Of a DNA stretch of 35,455 nucleotides, positions 1 through 10,721 are shown in pieces. A program made the translations under genes and the position numbers. How positions within the stretch are numbered: the stretch's first letter is position 1; each line of letters opens with the position of its first letter. Where the stretch lies: the NCBI GenBank assembly GCA_009801015.1, contig VHZZ01002190.1:57074-92528 (forward strand), written 5' to 3'. Below the pieces are notes generated by a model. It had not been told where the DNA came from, made no database searches, and saw nothing but the letters and a program-made list of their open reading frames with translations. The DNA is from Silene noctiflora. Taxonomy: Eukaryota; Streptophyta; Magnoliopsida; Caryophyllales; Caryophyllaceae.

Positions 1-438
1 TCTACTCTACTTCCACATTTAACATGTACTCACAGGTGACGGGAAAATTATATCAACATATAAATCCAAATCATATTCAGCTATTAACCACGGTGTTATA
101 TGTACACGGTAAGAATAATACTATCACACACTGTTACCTTGTTCACCAGTAAAATTGTTGTCTGGGATTTTGTTCGGTCTCTGCTAATAACTAGCATCAC
201 ATTTGAATAACATGTCAAAATGATTTATTGCAATAATTGCTAAGTTTTATTGAAACAAGCTTTAAGAAAAAAAATCTCATGTCTGGTGAATACCAAGCCA
301 AAATGCAACGAAAATAAACCATCTGAGTTTCACAATTGACTCAATCGTTCTTATTTAACATACCAAAATCTATAATGTTTACGCGAAAACAACATGACAA
401 AATACTAAACAACTCGGCCAAACAGGGGTCGTCTTTCT

Positions 439-1156
439 TCAGGTCTCAGGCACGACTCGTGATACCCTACCCCCAAAGCGAAACCATCCGTACCTCCTAG
501 GTCTTGGGTTGAAAGATTCCTTCACAAAGACAACTTCATCCTCAGGTTGCATGTCAGGGTCAGGCTGATCTTGGTGTCCAGGTTCATTCACTTCCTCGAG
601 TCCCTCATCTCTCTCTTCAGGGTTCACTTCAGTGTCGCTACTGATCTCTCTCACCCCAATTGACTCACTAGATTTTCCCGAGGTTATACTTTTAAGTTCA
701 GCGGTGTTTTGGGCTTGGCTGCTTTGGCCTTGTTAGAACTGGTGGTTAGCATGGTAGTCCTTCCAGTAATAGAACAGGTGTCCTAACCTATCATTTATAT
801 CTTCATAGGTCATGTCAGCTAGATACCTAAGTCCACCTCCATATTCGGGGTCATCATGTAGACGCGTGTCATGCTGAGCGTACTGCTTCATGAATAGTCC
901 TTGGCTCCACCTAACTCAGCATTTTAGGTAGTGTACTAATCAGAACAAAAGCCCTCAGGTAGGTGTCAGTCAAGTAGTCCCTATCCCTAACCTTACCATA
1001 GTCATCCATAAAAGCTTCTAAGTGGTCATAGTGCGCACTGAAGTCTGCTAGCGGGTGCATGTAATGGTCTTCAGGGCGATTAGTCACGTAGGGATACATC
1101 CTAAGTAAAGCACACGCACAGGTTAAATTAGATAATAAAAAAAAACACGTATGCAC
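439..1156 (-). pseudogene. Broken ORF of unknown function inside element A
   Basis: Two readable minus-strand blocks belong together. The upstream block (1156-911) contains a stretch beginning MHPLADFSAHYDHLEAF and ends at a stop near 911. Reading continues in another frame from about 905 (…LFMKQYAQHDTRL… to …GHLFYYWKDYHANHQ), meets a TAA near 736, and then stays open through an acidic Glu/Asp/Pro-rich tail (654-439). It thus carries one frameshift and one in-frame stop. I do not recognise a Ty3 gag signature or zinc knuckle, although it sits where gag is expected, about 1.6 kb from the PBS. A 'ttacttag' just before the best-conserved part could be a splice acceptor. It may be a non-autonomous element's own gene, a divergent gag or captured sequence. 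Function is not assigned. Confidence 0.45.
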
Positions 1157-2780
1157 TTGCTTGTAAGTTTAGCTCTCAACTTGTTTAGTCATATCTTTTG
1201 GTCCATTTGTAGCATGGTCATAGGGTTCACATCGGTCCACATATTTAACATGCATATCACGTCATTAAACAGAGAAAGAACATAATTGGATCGAATTTTG
1301 TAACTACCACATATACAAATTTGTGAGACAACTTAGTATAGTAACATGTATTTCATGTACAAGTTCTCAATCATTCAAATTCTGTCATCTGTTAACTCCA
1401 ACATCTACCAGTTTGCTTATACTAAACGGGTTTATCTCTTCTTTACAAATCTAGACATACTAGTCATGTCAGTTCATGCACCTCATCACATAAGACATAG
1501 AATTACACTAACAAGGTAATATGTGAAACCAAATGGTATAACTATCATATACACGGACACGTCCAAGAGTGAAGTTACGTCCATTTATTCATCACGAGTA
1601 TGCACTTTCAGGGTATGTTAACATGATTCGTGGGTTCTTAATGCAACAGTTACTAATGCCATATGATCTTTACACACTAGTGATTGCCATAAACACATGT
1701 TGTCACTTCGAAAATTCGTAGATAAACAACCACTCATCAAACCATTATGTCATTATACTTGTTAGAAAATATAACGATTTACAGAACCAAGAAAGTTAGA
1801 ATCAACTTAAAAGTGTAAGCAAGAAATTTATAAGAATTTTCTCAAACTGAAAGGTCCAACTAGAATAATTTCAATACTTTGTCACATTAAAAGGTCAACT
1901 TGTAAAAATCACAATTAAATAATGTCACAACCATTTTGAGTGGGGCTTATCAATTCAGAAACTTTTACGAGTCTACAAATTATGGGAGTTCGAATTAATT
2001 GAAAACATATACTCATATTAAATGGCGAATTTTTCAACTTCGCAGGTCAAAACTAACACTGTGCAGTAACTTTCTGACCATTGTTCACTAAAACATTTAT
2101 TATTCTTAAACCGTAACTCGTATCAACATGAAACCAACGGCAATGAAAGCTAACTCACAAGGCAGGGCTATCGCACATAAAATTTTGATGCACTTATTCC
2201 ATACAGGTATAAAATGGCAGCCAATCCAATCAAGAGGCAAAGTCTGGAATTAAATTAATTCTCAATTTTGTAAGCTATCGTACTTATATATTTTTCTTTT
2301 AAGCACTTGTCACCACGTAAATAGCACGAGTGGTCATATAATTCATTCACAATATGTTCGAGTTAGCTAAGTTTCTCATTTATCACATCAAACAATTCTC
2401 ATATTATCTCAACTATATTTTAGAACACACCAACTGCCACATTGCAGTTAATAATCTCCGTCACTGGCCATTATCACCATTTATTCACGGTGGTTCACAC
2501 CACATACCTCGTATCAAATCTTTTAACACAGCCACCTTTGTAACATGCATCAGATATCAATACTCATACACAAAACATCCGATATAAACACATACGCATC
2601 CACTCTATCTACCCATCCTTTACCCTTTTCGCGGTGACTGGTTCAGAACTGAAAGGGCCAGATCATGGGACGTCTCCCCAATCTATTAAGGTCTCCTTAA
2701 TAGCTTTTTCCCGAGGTTCTTTTTATTTTAGATACGACCTAGGTTCATTGGGCTCATTCGTTCAGGCCTTAGAACCGTTC
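1157..2780 (-). other. Long non-coding leader of element A
   Basis: About 1.6 kb between the PBS and the unknown ORF without a supportable gene; the short frame at 2354-2587 on the other strand is unremarkable. The part nearest the PBS (2625-2780) resembles the leader of the Tekay copy (32095-32228), including the words 'gacgtctcc' and 'ggttcatt', which supports reading it as a retrotransposon untranslated leader. Confidence 0.5.
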
Positions 2781-2792
2781 GCTCTGATACAA
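2781..2792 (-). other. Primer-binding site, tRNA-iMet type (element A)
   Basis: On the minus strand this reads TTGTATCAGAGC, one mismatch from the plant initiator-Met PBS TGGTATCAGAGC. It lies three bases from the LTR end, the usual spacing in this family. Confidence 0.75.
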
Positions 2793-2795
2793 CTT

Positions 2796-3803
2796 TGTAA
2801 CACACTCATTTAAACAAATGCCTTACCAAGGCATTTTCGACTCAGTTTCCTGAGATAATGATACAGACTAAACAAAACCAAGTACTTTATTATTAGAACG
2901 CTTAGATGAAAAGATAAACTGTTCTTAACTCTTATAAGACTCAAGCCAACTGAACTAAAGAATCAAAAATACAACTGGTCAACAGTAAACAACATGAACT
3001 AAGAAAAAGACTCGAAGTGGTAAACTAGACTCAACGTCCGTCACGTCACGCGCCTCATCCAAGCACCATGATCAACAGCTATTACTTGAACCTGTTTAAC
3101 ACACTGCTCCCCATTCAAACAGAAATCATTGAATTGATCAACGCAAGCCACTCCAGAAATAAGTGACAATTAACAAAATACAACACGGTCAAATCATGCA
3201 ACATTAAAATAGTGACAAGAAGGAATGAATGTAAAACAAAGTTTAGAACGGAATTACTAAGATTAACGCAACGAACAATATAAGACATGATTAAATAACT
3301 CAGCCGCGCAGCCTCGTAAACCGCGTATCTCATGGCCACACTACATCCATTTCACGGTCAATATCTTCACAACACCCACGGCACGCAGCGTCGTCTGCTG
3401 GACCATGTCGCTTCCGTCGCCCCCCTTCTCTTCTTTTTTTTGTTTGCTTTATAAAATGAGGAAAAAGGGTGTGTGAGGTGTAGTTTGGATTTTTATATAT
3501 TCGGAGCCTCTATCACAACTTAAGTAAATCCCGACTCGCTCTTCCACTCCCCTTTTCGGCCCACACTTTGGCTCACAAGTTTGTTTCAACTCAACTAGTA
3601 TAAGCCTCACACAAAACCGACTCACTTATTATACGTAAAGTCGTCATATGTAATATATAAGTAAACCAAATCAATATAAACGATAATAAATAAATAATAA
3701 TAATAATAATAATAATAAATAATTATAAATAATAAATAATAAATAAGAAATAATAAGAAATAATAAACAAATAAATAAATAATAAATAATACAAGGTATT
3801 ACA
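2796..3803 (-). repeat. 5' LTR of element A (1008 bp)
   Basis: It starts TGTAACAC and ends GGTATTACA, so the termini are the inverted TGTAA/TTACA pair shared by the other LTRs of this group (25629, 32244). The inner end abuts the PBS. The outer end contains a long AAT/AATA microsatellite, an unusual component of the LTR. The adjoining bases (3804-3808, catga) should be one copy of a 5-bp target duplication, but the partner lies outside the window. Confidence 0.65.
3682..3790. repeat. AAT/AATA-type microsatellite
   Basis: About 110 bp of interrupted (AAT)n, (AATA)n and (AAATAAT)n lie inside the outer end of the LTR of element A. A low-complexity expansion is sufficient explanation. Confidence 0.85.
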
Positions 3804-4006
3804 CATGATTCCTCATTCTTTTACCCACCCCGAAGTGTCTGGCATAAGCGTATTGGGGCTGGGATTTCAAGATGAGAGTGCCTTCTCATCCAAAATCAAC
3901 ATAAGAGGGCTCCCAACACACATACACCAGGTTCATTTTACTTGACGCCCTACGTTTATTCGATTCATTGGTTCCAGGTTCCAAAATCGTCGCTCTGATA
4001 CCACTT
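3804..4006 (-). mobile_element. Leader and perfect iMet PBS of element B
   Basis: The minus strand shows LTR B ending in TTACA, spacer AAG, then TGGTATCAGAGC (positions 4003-3992), a perfect tRNA-iMet PBS, followed by leader sequence similar to that of the Tekay copy near 32160-32228. The leader is cut at 3803/3804 where LTR A begins, so A appears to have inserted into the leader of B. No coding part of B is visible. Confidence 0.7.
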
Positions 4007-4810
4007 TGTAACACCCCTATCTACCAAAGTGGCTTTACTAAGGACCACCTTAGCACCCAAGGGCATTACCATCTCAGTTGCCCGAGGTAAATTATATCAA
4101 ATAGACAATAAAAGAACATCTATTAAAACAAAGTAGAGTTTACAGCCAGAAATACCAAAACCAAACGGTCAAACAACTCAAATACTAAAAGTGATGTCTA
4201 CTAGATACACAGCGGAAGCTAAACGAACAGCCAAACTCGTCGGCGTCCCATCTAGATCTCACACAAGCTCAAACATCCAACCTGCTACACATCTACTCAC
4301 CATTCCCGGTGGATCACCACAGTTTTAAAAGCACAACAAGGGTAAACCAACCATACGATAAATCATAAGGCAAACAGATATATAGCAAGCAATACAATAA
4401 TATCTGAATAAACAATCTTCTCCAACTCCGAGTACTAGTGTTCGAACTGCAGCCCGAACACGATCACACACCGCCGTTAGTAGCTCTGCCAGGTTACCCA
4501 TCGCGACAAGTAACCCTCCCCAACCAGTTGTAGACCGCAACCATGCCACCTAAAGCCCTTCTCATCGTAACGATCACACCTAGATCATTAATGTGAACAT
4601 CCCCCTTGTGACGGGAGCCACAAGGGGCAAACATGGGGGTAAAGACCATCTCCGGACAATGGCTCCACAATCAACACGAAAAATATCATCAATATCAAAA
4701 TGCTACAATAACCACATCAATGATAACCGTACATACATCAACATATAACCTATCATACGGAAGAACTGAGTAAGGAAACTCTACCTGACTAGCAATCCAA
4801 AGCAATAGCA
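4007..4810 (-). repeat. Truncated 5' LTR of element B
   Basis: It is closely similar along its length to the Tekay LTRs at 25629-26978 and 32244-33601, sharing for example 'ggcggcgtcccat'-like, 'gatcattaatgt' and 'gaactgagta' blocks in the same order. Homology stops near 4800-4815, after the 'ctgactagcaa' block, where element C sequence begins. The last ~550 bp of a full 1.35-kb LTR, including the outer TTACA end, are missing, so this is a deletion or rearrangement junction rather than a clean insertion. The short minus-strand frame inside it (4325-4549) is not a gene. Confidence 0.7.
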
Positions 4811-4820
4811 ACCACCATGT

Positions 4821-5667
4821 TCACAACACGCGAGCATCGACTTCATCACTCTTGCTCTCATGGTCTTCAAATATAGCATAATTTTCATTGGTGGGTGTGG
4901 TTAAGGGAGTGGTGGAACTAATATGTATATCCTCAAGAGGGGTGGAAGGCTCATCCTCAAAAAAAGGGGGTCTCAACTTCAACTTGCTCAAAAGGTCTTT
5001 CCACCTCAATCGCAAGCCTATTCTCTAAGATATCCTCACATTCCTGAATCTCCAAAACACCCCCACTATCACCCACAAGCTCCTCACCAAGATTCGCAAC
5101 ACTTTCACCAACATTCTCAATACTACCGCCCTCACTCCTAAAATCGCTCTCCTCGTCACCCGAGAGAGGAAAATCACTACCCTCATGACATCGAAATGGA
5201 AACAACTCAAATAGGTCAAATTTTTCATCAACCGACTTGGAGGCAAGGTTTCCCTCACAAAGTAGGTCGAACAAAGTCCTTGTATAGTCATTCATGCTCT
5301 TGGTAATGGTCAAGCATAATGCCTCTCCACTAAAGTAATTGCTACCCAAAGTGGCGAGGTATTGCTTAAGCCTAGTCATGTAGGCTTCAAAATGCTCATC
5401 CTCTCCTTGAGGAAAGACAAGACTAATAGGAATTCTACCAACATAACACCTCAAACATTTATTGGTATTAGAAGGTTCATGATAAGTGGAGTCTTGTTGT
5501 TGGCGATAGTCACGAGAGTCGGGCAAACAAGAGTCAAGGGGTTGCATATCATACGTATTGTATTGAGGAGAGGGTGCATATGAAGGGCAACGAGTGAAAT
5601 AATGACCATAGCTACCACAAGACTCACAACAAGTAGAATAATCATGCATACCGTAAGAATAGTCCAT
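4821..5667 (-). pseudogene. CCHC zinc-knuckle ORF of element C (gag-like, one frameshift)
   Basis: It begins MDYSYGMHDYSTC at 5667, about 80 bases past the PBS. Residues 13-27 hold C-x2-C-x4-H-x4-C (CESCGSYGHYFTRC), a retroviral-type zinc knuckle that normally binds nucleic acid. The middle has an unrecognised region (about residues 70-150) with an EDEHFEAYMTRLKQYL helix-like stretch. The tail is rich in Asp, Glu, Ser and Gly. The frame runs 236 codons to 4957. The natural continuation (EDEPSTPLEDIHISS…) is in another frame and reaches a stop at 4821, so one frameshift lies in a run of about seven identical bases near 4960, where a sequencing error is possible. A gag core before the knuckle is absent, which is odd for gag. 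It could be a deleted gag or a specialised non-autonomous protein. Confidence 0.5.
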
Positions 5668-5745
5668 TTTTTTTTTTTCAATTTATCAAATGCAATAAAA
5701 GAGACTAATCCTAGAACTCAACTAAGACTTATATCTAACAAAGCA

Positions 5746-5766
5746 CCATCCCCGGCAACTGCGCCA
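5746..5766 (-). other. Primer-binding site, tRNA-Asp type (element C)
   Basis: The minus strand reads TGGCGCAGTTGCCGGGGATG, one mismatch from the complement of the plant tRNA-Asp(GUC) 3' end (TGGCGCCGTTGCCGGGGA). It sits three bases from the LTR end. Confidence 0.85.
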
Positions 5767-5769
5767 TTT

Positions 5770-7754
5770 TGATGCCGGATTTATCGTCGATTCCCGGCTC
5801 AAAAACAATTTGTAAAATACCCAACTATCGTAGTATAATTGGGGTCGAACCACAAGGATGGTGGGGTTAGATTTGATATAATTCTTTGCCTCGTTATAGT
5901 TTAGTCGGATGCAAAATATGTGAATGATTTACTATGCTAACAAAATAGGCTAGAACATGAAGTGAACACATACACAAGCACTTAAAACAAAGAGTAGAGA
6001 AGCTATGGTTTTCGGGTTCGTGTAGGTAGGGAGAGGGAGATGCAAAGGTCTACGAGAATTGGGTAACGGTCTTGGTCAAGGTATTATGCCTAGTTTCCTA
6101 GTCACCTTAAGCTCACCATAAGACTTTCACTTTATGTCAAACTAATCATACACATGCTATCAAACACCCCTATTCATTCTCATGCAAAGGTATATTAAGC
6201 ATACATCAAATAAAGGCATGAACTTTCACTCACACATTTCATCGAACACCTTCAATGCATGTATGTAAAGACTCGATTTAAACCTATATTCAAATGTAAA
6301 CAACTCATTATCGTCCCACTTATTAACCCAAAATCCCCCTTTAACCCTAGGCATACACTACTCAAACATAATTTCAATAAATAACATAAAAGATTGAAAC
6401 ATTAACAAGAACAACGCAAGAGCAAGCATAATGTAAAGACAAGCAATTAACTAACAATGAACATGTAAGTAAATGAAATAACATGAAATTAGGAGAGGAA
6501 TTATACCTACTACAATTAAAGGAGGAAACTTGGATTGAAATAAGATAGATGAATCTCTTCTTTTTCAAATTACAACCCAAAAATAAAGTGTAAACTATTG
6601 AGAAATTAAAGATTTTGCATAAACTAAGGATGAATTAAACTAATTAATTACTAATTATTATTACTAATTAAATTTATAAACTAAATATATATCCCTAATA
6701 TAAACCCTAAAAATTAACTTAATATCAAAACTAGGTTTAAAAAAAACAAAAGGAAGGGGAGTATATATATAGCACGAGGGAGAGGGAGTGTTGCGTGATT
6801 AGTATCGCCAGTCGGGTGGCTGGCCGCCACCGTGGCCACCGGCACCGAACACCAGGAAGCAAAGGAAAGAGGTTGTCTTGGGGTGTGGGAGAAGGGAGGT
6901 CGGAGGAAGGGCAGCCGATAGGGAAAACAAAGGCTATGTAATTTGCGTGTTTCTGAGGAATGAGGGGTGTGGGGGTCGGTTGGACGGCCGTCGGTGACCA
7001 GGCTGGCACCGAGAAATTGGGAAAAAGGGGATGGTTGGCGTGGGTGCCTACCGGTGGGTGGGCTCCTACCGGCAACACGGCTGGGACAACCAAGCTTATT
7101 GTTTCCATTGTGTCGAGCAGCTTCAAAGGGGAGGCCATGGAGGGCTCGTGTCGGCTGCTAAAGTGGCCGACGGTGGCTTCCTGGGGTCGTGGAGGCACTG
7201 GAATGATATGGTGGTCATGGGTGGTGGTAATGGTGGTCCAGGGTGGTTGTAATGCTGGTTAGAAGTGGTGTAGAAGATGGGTTCAATAGATGGGTTATTT
7301 GTTTGCATCCTTTGTTGTCGAGGGGTTTTAGAAGGTGGTGGTGGCTGGTGTGGTGGCTCACGGTGGTAGGGAATTGTTGGGATGTGATGGTGTCTTTCAT
7401 AGGTGGTCATAGGTGGCGGCCACGGTGGTCCACGGCTGAGTTTGATGGTGTAGAAAGCTTAGCAAAGACGGGTTCAAGGATAGTTTCACTTGTTTGATTT
7501 CTTTTATTTGTTTTCCGTCTCGAGCTTGAATTTCCGCCTTACTCTTCCGTCTCGCCTACACATAATATTAATAAAATAATAATAATAATAATAATAATTT
7601 CACATAAAAACCCGACTAATTATTAAATATGACTAATATGACTAATTATTATAAATTGGTAAATAAAATGAGCTATTAAATCAATTAAGCACGCAAAATC
7701 GAGTCGGAATAAGGTATAATAGGGGGTAAAATGCGATTAAATTACTACTCATCA
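5770..7754 (-). repeat. 5' LTR of element C (1985 bp)
   Basis: On the plus strand it starts TGATGCCGG and ends ACTCATCA, giving the inverted pair TGATG/CATCA expected of LTR termini. A 'gttcgacccc'-type block near the inner end parallels the same block in the Athila LTR at 34003. A minus-strand TATA box (CTATATATATAC, 6761-6772) is placed as for an LTR promoter, followed by a G+C-richer segment at 6790-7450. In that segment several overlapping frames (for example 6737-7198 minus and 6960-7262 plus) are open only because of composition. An (AAT)n run occurs at 7571-7598. Confidence 0.7.
6761..6772 (-). promoter_or_regulatory. Candidate TATA box of LTR C
   Basis: CTATATATATAC on the minus strand, inside the LTR and oriented towards the PBS and ORF. 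It is assigned by position and sequence only; no start site can be seen. Confidence 0.45.
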
Positions 7755-8511
7755 AATATTGATTTGAGACTATTGTGTTGTTATGATGAGGGAATCAATA
7801 CGAGCCGATTGATTCCGGCTTCGTTGATCGCGGATGCCCCCGAGAGTCTCCTTTTATAGGTCTGATATAAGAGGGATGCACACATTTAGCATCTGTGGGT
7901 TTGAGACATGCCGTGTGATTGTAGCATGCATGATACTGAATGTTGGGATGCATTTTTGCGGAAAAGCATATTCGCCGTGTGATTTGAACTCCACCCTTTG
8001 TTTTTTGTGATTAATGAATGTGGATTCTGATCAGAGCATTGGCATTGTTGTCACATCTGACGTTATTTTGTGGATTGATTATTTCTACTCGGCCTTTTGG
8101 TTGACATTTTTGCTTCTCTGTGTGTCCAAACCTTTTTATAAACTACCTGGGATGATCCATTTGATATTTCCGATTAAAAGGTGAGTAGTAAGTTTGACAG
8201 GTAATTGATTTGGATATGGATTTGCTGCTGGTTCGGACAGACGATGGTGGTGACACTAGAGTCTATCGCTTAGACGATATCACTATTTAGTTATTAGGAC
8301 CTTTTGGAGTATTTGAGTAGACCTCAGTTCTACTTTTGGATTTCTTTTCTTAAGTTTATAATCAGTATTTTTCTAAGTTGTTTAGCAAAGTATGCTAAAC
8401 TGTTTTATTATTGTGGTTTTGATATGTAATGCATCAGGAAACCAAGATGGTAATAGCCTTATTTATTCGGGAATGTCTTGCTAAAGGCTCCTGGGTAATG
8501 GAGGTGTTACA
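7755..8511 (+). repeat. Truncated 5' LTR of element E
   Basis: The end (8425-8511) is nearly the reverse complement of the start of LTR F (22234 onward) and matches the fragment at 21456-21549, fixing the terminus at TTACA/8511. No LTR start is found on the left, where the element C LTR takes over. The short frames inside are not genes. Confidence 0.6.
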
Positions 8512-8514
8512 AAG

Positions 8515-8526
8515 TGATATCAATGT
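8515..8526 (+). other. Decayed iMet PBS of element E
   Basis: TGATATCAATGT follows the LTR end after AAG, with four mismatches from TGGTATCAGAGC. Position rather than sequence carries the call. Confidence 0.5.
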
Positions 8527-9039
8527 ACAAATTTTGAGCCTAAAATCAATAAAGCTAATGAACATAGGGTGTCTAACAAAATGAAACTCGGGTAGAGACT
8601 GTTAGGAGCCCCTCTTAGTTCGGTCGGGGAAATGTCCCTAAATCGTACCATGGTCCTCTCGGTTTTGAACCGGTAACCGCGTTGTGAGTTAAAAGAGTGG
8701 GTATTTAGAGTATGATGCTTACATTGATTCTATGTATTGTCATTTAAATTTTTTGATGGTGGTATTGATTGAGTTTTGGTCTTGAGTATGATGACCATGT
8801 CGAGTATTGACGATTGATCTGAGATGTGGATGGGTTTGGTCATGATGCATGACATTGAGTAATAATGGTGATGATTTGTGAACCTGAAAGATGAGTGTGA
8901 AATGATTTGGAATGTGCTATATTGTTATGCGCTTTAATAGCTGTGAAAAGCTGGCATTTTGTTAATTTATGAGTCGTAATTAGTGAAATTGGATTGATTA
9001 AGAGTTGTGTTATGAGAAATATGAGTTTTTGGTGAAATT

Positions 9040-9225
9040 TACCTCAACCTCGACCGAGAAGTCCACTAACTCGATCTAGTGTGTGTGACTCGATCAAGTG
9101 ACTTATGTTGGTTACACGTCTCATTCTTGAACGTCCAACTCACTCGAGTAGATCAGGAACTCGATCGAGTGGTTGTGACTCGATCAGTTACCTTATTGCA
9201 CTCGATCGAGTCTCAGTTCAGACAG
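9040..9225 (+). repeat. Cluster of ACTCGATCGAGT-type palindromes in leader of E
   Basis: Seven or so variants of a 12-bp palindrome (ACTCGATCGAGT, ACTCGATCAAGT, ACTCGAGTAG and others) are spread over 185 bp and end about 70 bases before the gag ATG at 9296. The same kind of cluster lies at the equivalent place in the Tekay copy (31555-31820). They are not evenly spaced tandem units. Confidence 0.8.
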
Positions 9226-10167
9226 ATTTTTGTTTTTTACTCACAATGAGTTTTAAGTTGCGTGCTTACGTTTTATCTTGTCTTTGAAGATTACTATGAC
9301 TAAGAAAGGAGTGTCTTTTTCGACCCTGACGACAATGACCCCTGAAGAGATAGAGAGGTTGGTAGAAATGAACGCGGGCGCTGATGACGATTCAAATGTT
9401 GGGAAGGATAAGGATGTGGTGGTTGATGAAAGTATGCAACCACTATGAGTACGGCTATAGCACAACATCGACCCACTAAATATGATGGGACTCGCGTTCC
9501 ATCTTTGCTAGGTTACTGGATTCGGAAAATGGAGAATGTTTTCGAGGTTGTGAAATGTCCGGAGGAGTTAAAGGTGGATTAGGCGACCCTCTACCTCAGA
9601 GGAAAAGTTGGGTTGCGTGGCATTCTAGCATGGACCGATTGAGGCAATATTATGAGGAAGGTGGAGAGAGTAAGTTTGAGTGGAGTGATTTTAAAGGGGA
9701 GCTAAGGGAAGAGTTTATTCTTGGACATATCAGGAGTAAAATGGGAGCTGAATTTGATGCATTTAAAATAACAGAGGGAATATGGGTTGAGAAATATCAC
9801 AACAAATTTCAAGAGTTATCGACTTACGTGGAGGATCTCAAACTAGGTCCTGAGATTTTGACTGTGAGATTCGAGACAGGATTGACACGAGAGATACAAT
9901 TGATGAGAGTGCCGACCTATCTGAGGGAGGCGTACATAAGGGCAGGTCATGCTGAGAGACTTGCCACTATGGCCAAGGAGATGAGAGAGAAACAGGGAGA
10001 GAAGAGAAAGGCTATGAGTGAAGGTGGTGGCCAGGGGAGTAGCAAGAAGGCGAGTTACACCCAATTGAGATCGAACTCGTCGTTAGGATCGAGTTATGGT
10101 AGAGGAGTGAGACAAGGGAGCAGTTGGAGGCTAGGTATTGATAGGCAACGAGGATTTCAATGCTATG

Positions 10168-10371
10168 TGTAACAGCCCAAGAGATTGAGAGGAAAGTGGT
10201 CCCACATCGGGAAAATAAGGAGCTGGTGATATGTTCATAAGAGATTTCACCCAACACTAAGTAACAAGGCCTTGTGCTTTTGGGCTTAAGTGAGGATAAA
10301 ATAATGGCCCAAAAGTACTCATCCCATCTTAATGGGGTTGTGTGACGATGGTGGCGGTTCAGGTTGTTATA
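10168..10371 (+). repeat. Left LTR of the TRIM
   Basis: First copy of the 204-bp terminal repeat, starting TGTAACAGCCCAAGAG and ending GGTTGTTATA. It joins the PBS directly. Confidence 0.9.
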
Positions 10372-10518
10372 AACGGTATCAGAGCAACCCGACAACCTTG
10401 TGGTGAGCCTATGGTCTAATGTACCCGAGTCACCCACCTAGCGGGAGTGGTTATGGGGCTTGGCTTCGGTCAAGTTTGAGGCACAACGAGGACGTTGTGT
10501 TCTTTAAGTGAGGGAGTT

Positions 10519-10721
10519 TGTAACACCCCAAGAGATTGAGAGAAAGTTGTCTCACATCGGGAAAATAAGGAGCTTGTGATATGTTTATAAGGGATTTCAC
10601 CCACTATTTAGTAACAAGGCCTTGTGCTTTTAGGTTGAAGTGATGACAAAATAATGGCCGAAAGTTACACATCCCATCTTATTGGGGTTGTGTTACGACG
10701 TTGGCGGGTCGGGTTGTTATA
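10519..10721 (+). repeat. Right LTR of the TRIM
   Basis: Second copy, starting TGTAACACCCCAAGAG and ending GGTTGTTATA, followed by the CTATG duplication. Roughly 25 differences from the left copy imply a fairly old insertion. Confidence 0.9.

Larger units (their letters stand above)
1..3803 (-). mobile_element. LTR retrotransposon A, 5' part, minus strand, runs off left edge
   Basis: The element is read on the minus strand: 5' LTR (2796-3803), three-base spacer, iMet-type PBS (2781-2792), long leader, then a broken ORF (439-1156). The leader next to the PBS shares wording with the leaders at 3940-4003 and 32150-32240 (a 'ggttcat' block, then a 'gctctgata' block), so A, B and the Tekay element at 25629-33601 belong to one broad Ty3/gypsy assemblage. 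No polymerase region or 3' LTR is in the window. Positions 1-438 contain no convincing coding frame and are taken as further internal sequence. The lineage is inferred from PBS and leader only. Confidence 0.65.
4811..7754 (-). mobile_element. tRNA-Asp-primed LTR element C (Athila/Tat-type ends), truncated
   Basis: On the minus strand the order is LTR (7754-5770), three-base spacer, tRNA-Asp PBS (5766-5746), a ~100-bp spacer, and an ORF with a CCHC knuckle near its start. No RT, integrase or 3' LTR follows, because the element ends against the truncated LTR B near 4810. Athila, Calypso and related plant elements use this PBS. The short ORF makes it look like a non-autonomous relative. Confidence 0.65.
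10168..10721 (+). mobile_element. TRIM (terminal-repeat retrotransposon in miniature), 554 bp
   Basis: Two direct repeats of 204 bp (10168-10371) and 203 bp (10519-10721), about 88% alike by eye, flank a 147-bp core. The core starts with an iMet-type PBS (CGGTATCAGAGC, 10374-10385) and ends with a purine run before the second repeat (10506-10518). A perfect 5-bp target duplication CTATG lies on both sides (10163-10167 and 10722-10726). Both repeats start TGTAAC but end GTTATA rather than CA. There is no coding capacity, so it must have moved with proteins supplied by another element. It contains the 'cccacatcgg' word common in plant TRIM LTRs. I do not see the 5S rRNA-like block that would make it Cassandra. 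Confidence 0.92.

Noticed and set aside
6737-7497. Several overlapping frames of 60-150 codons on both strands
   Set aside because: They lie in the G+C-richer part of LTR C, overlap each other in many frames, and have Pro/Gly/Trp-rich low-information products. Composition explains them.
10168-10721. Cassandra-type TRIM with 5S rRNA sequence
   Set aside because: PBS and size fit a TRIM, but the LTRs lack recognisable 5S A-box and C-box blocks.
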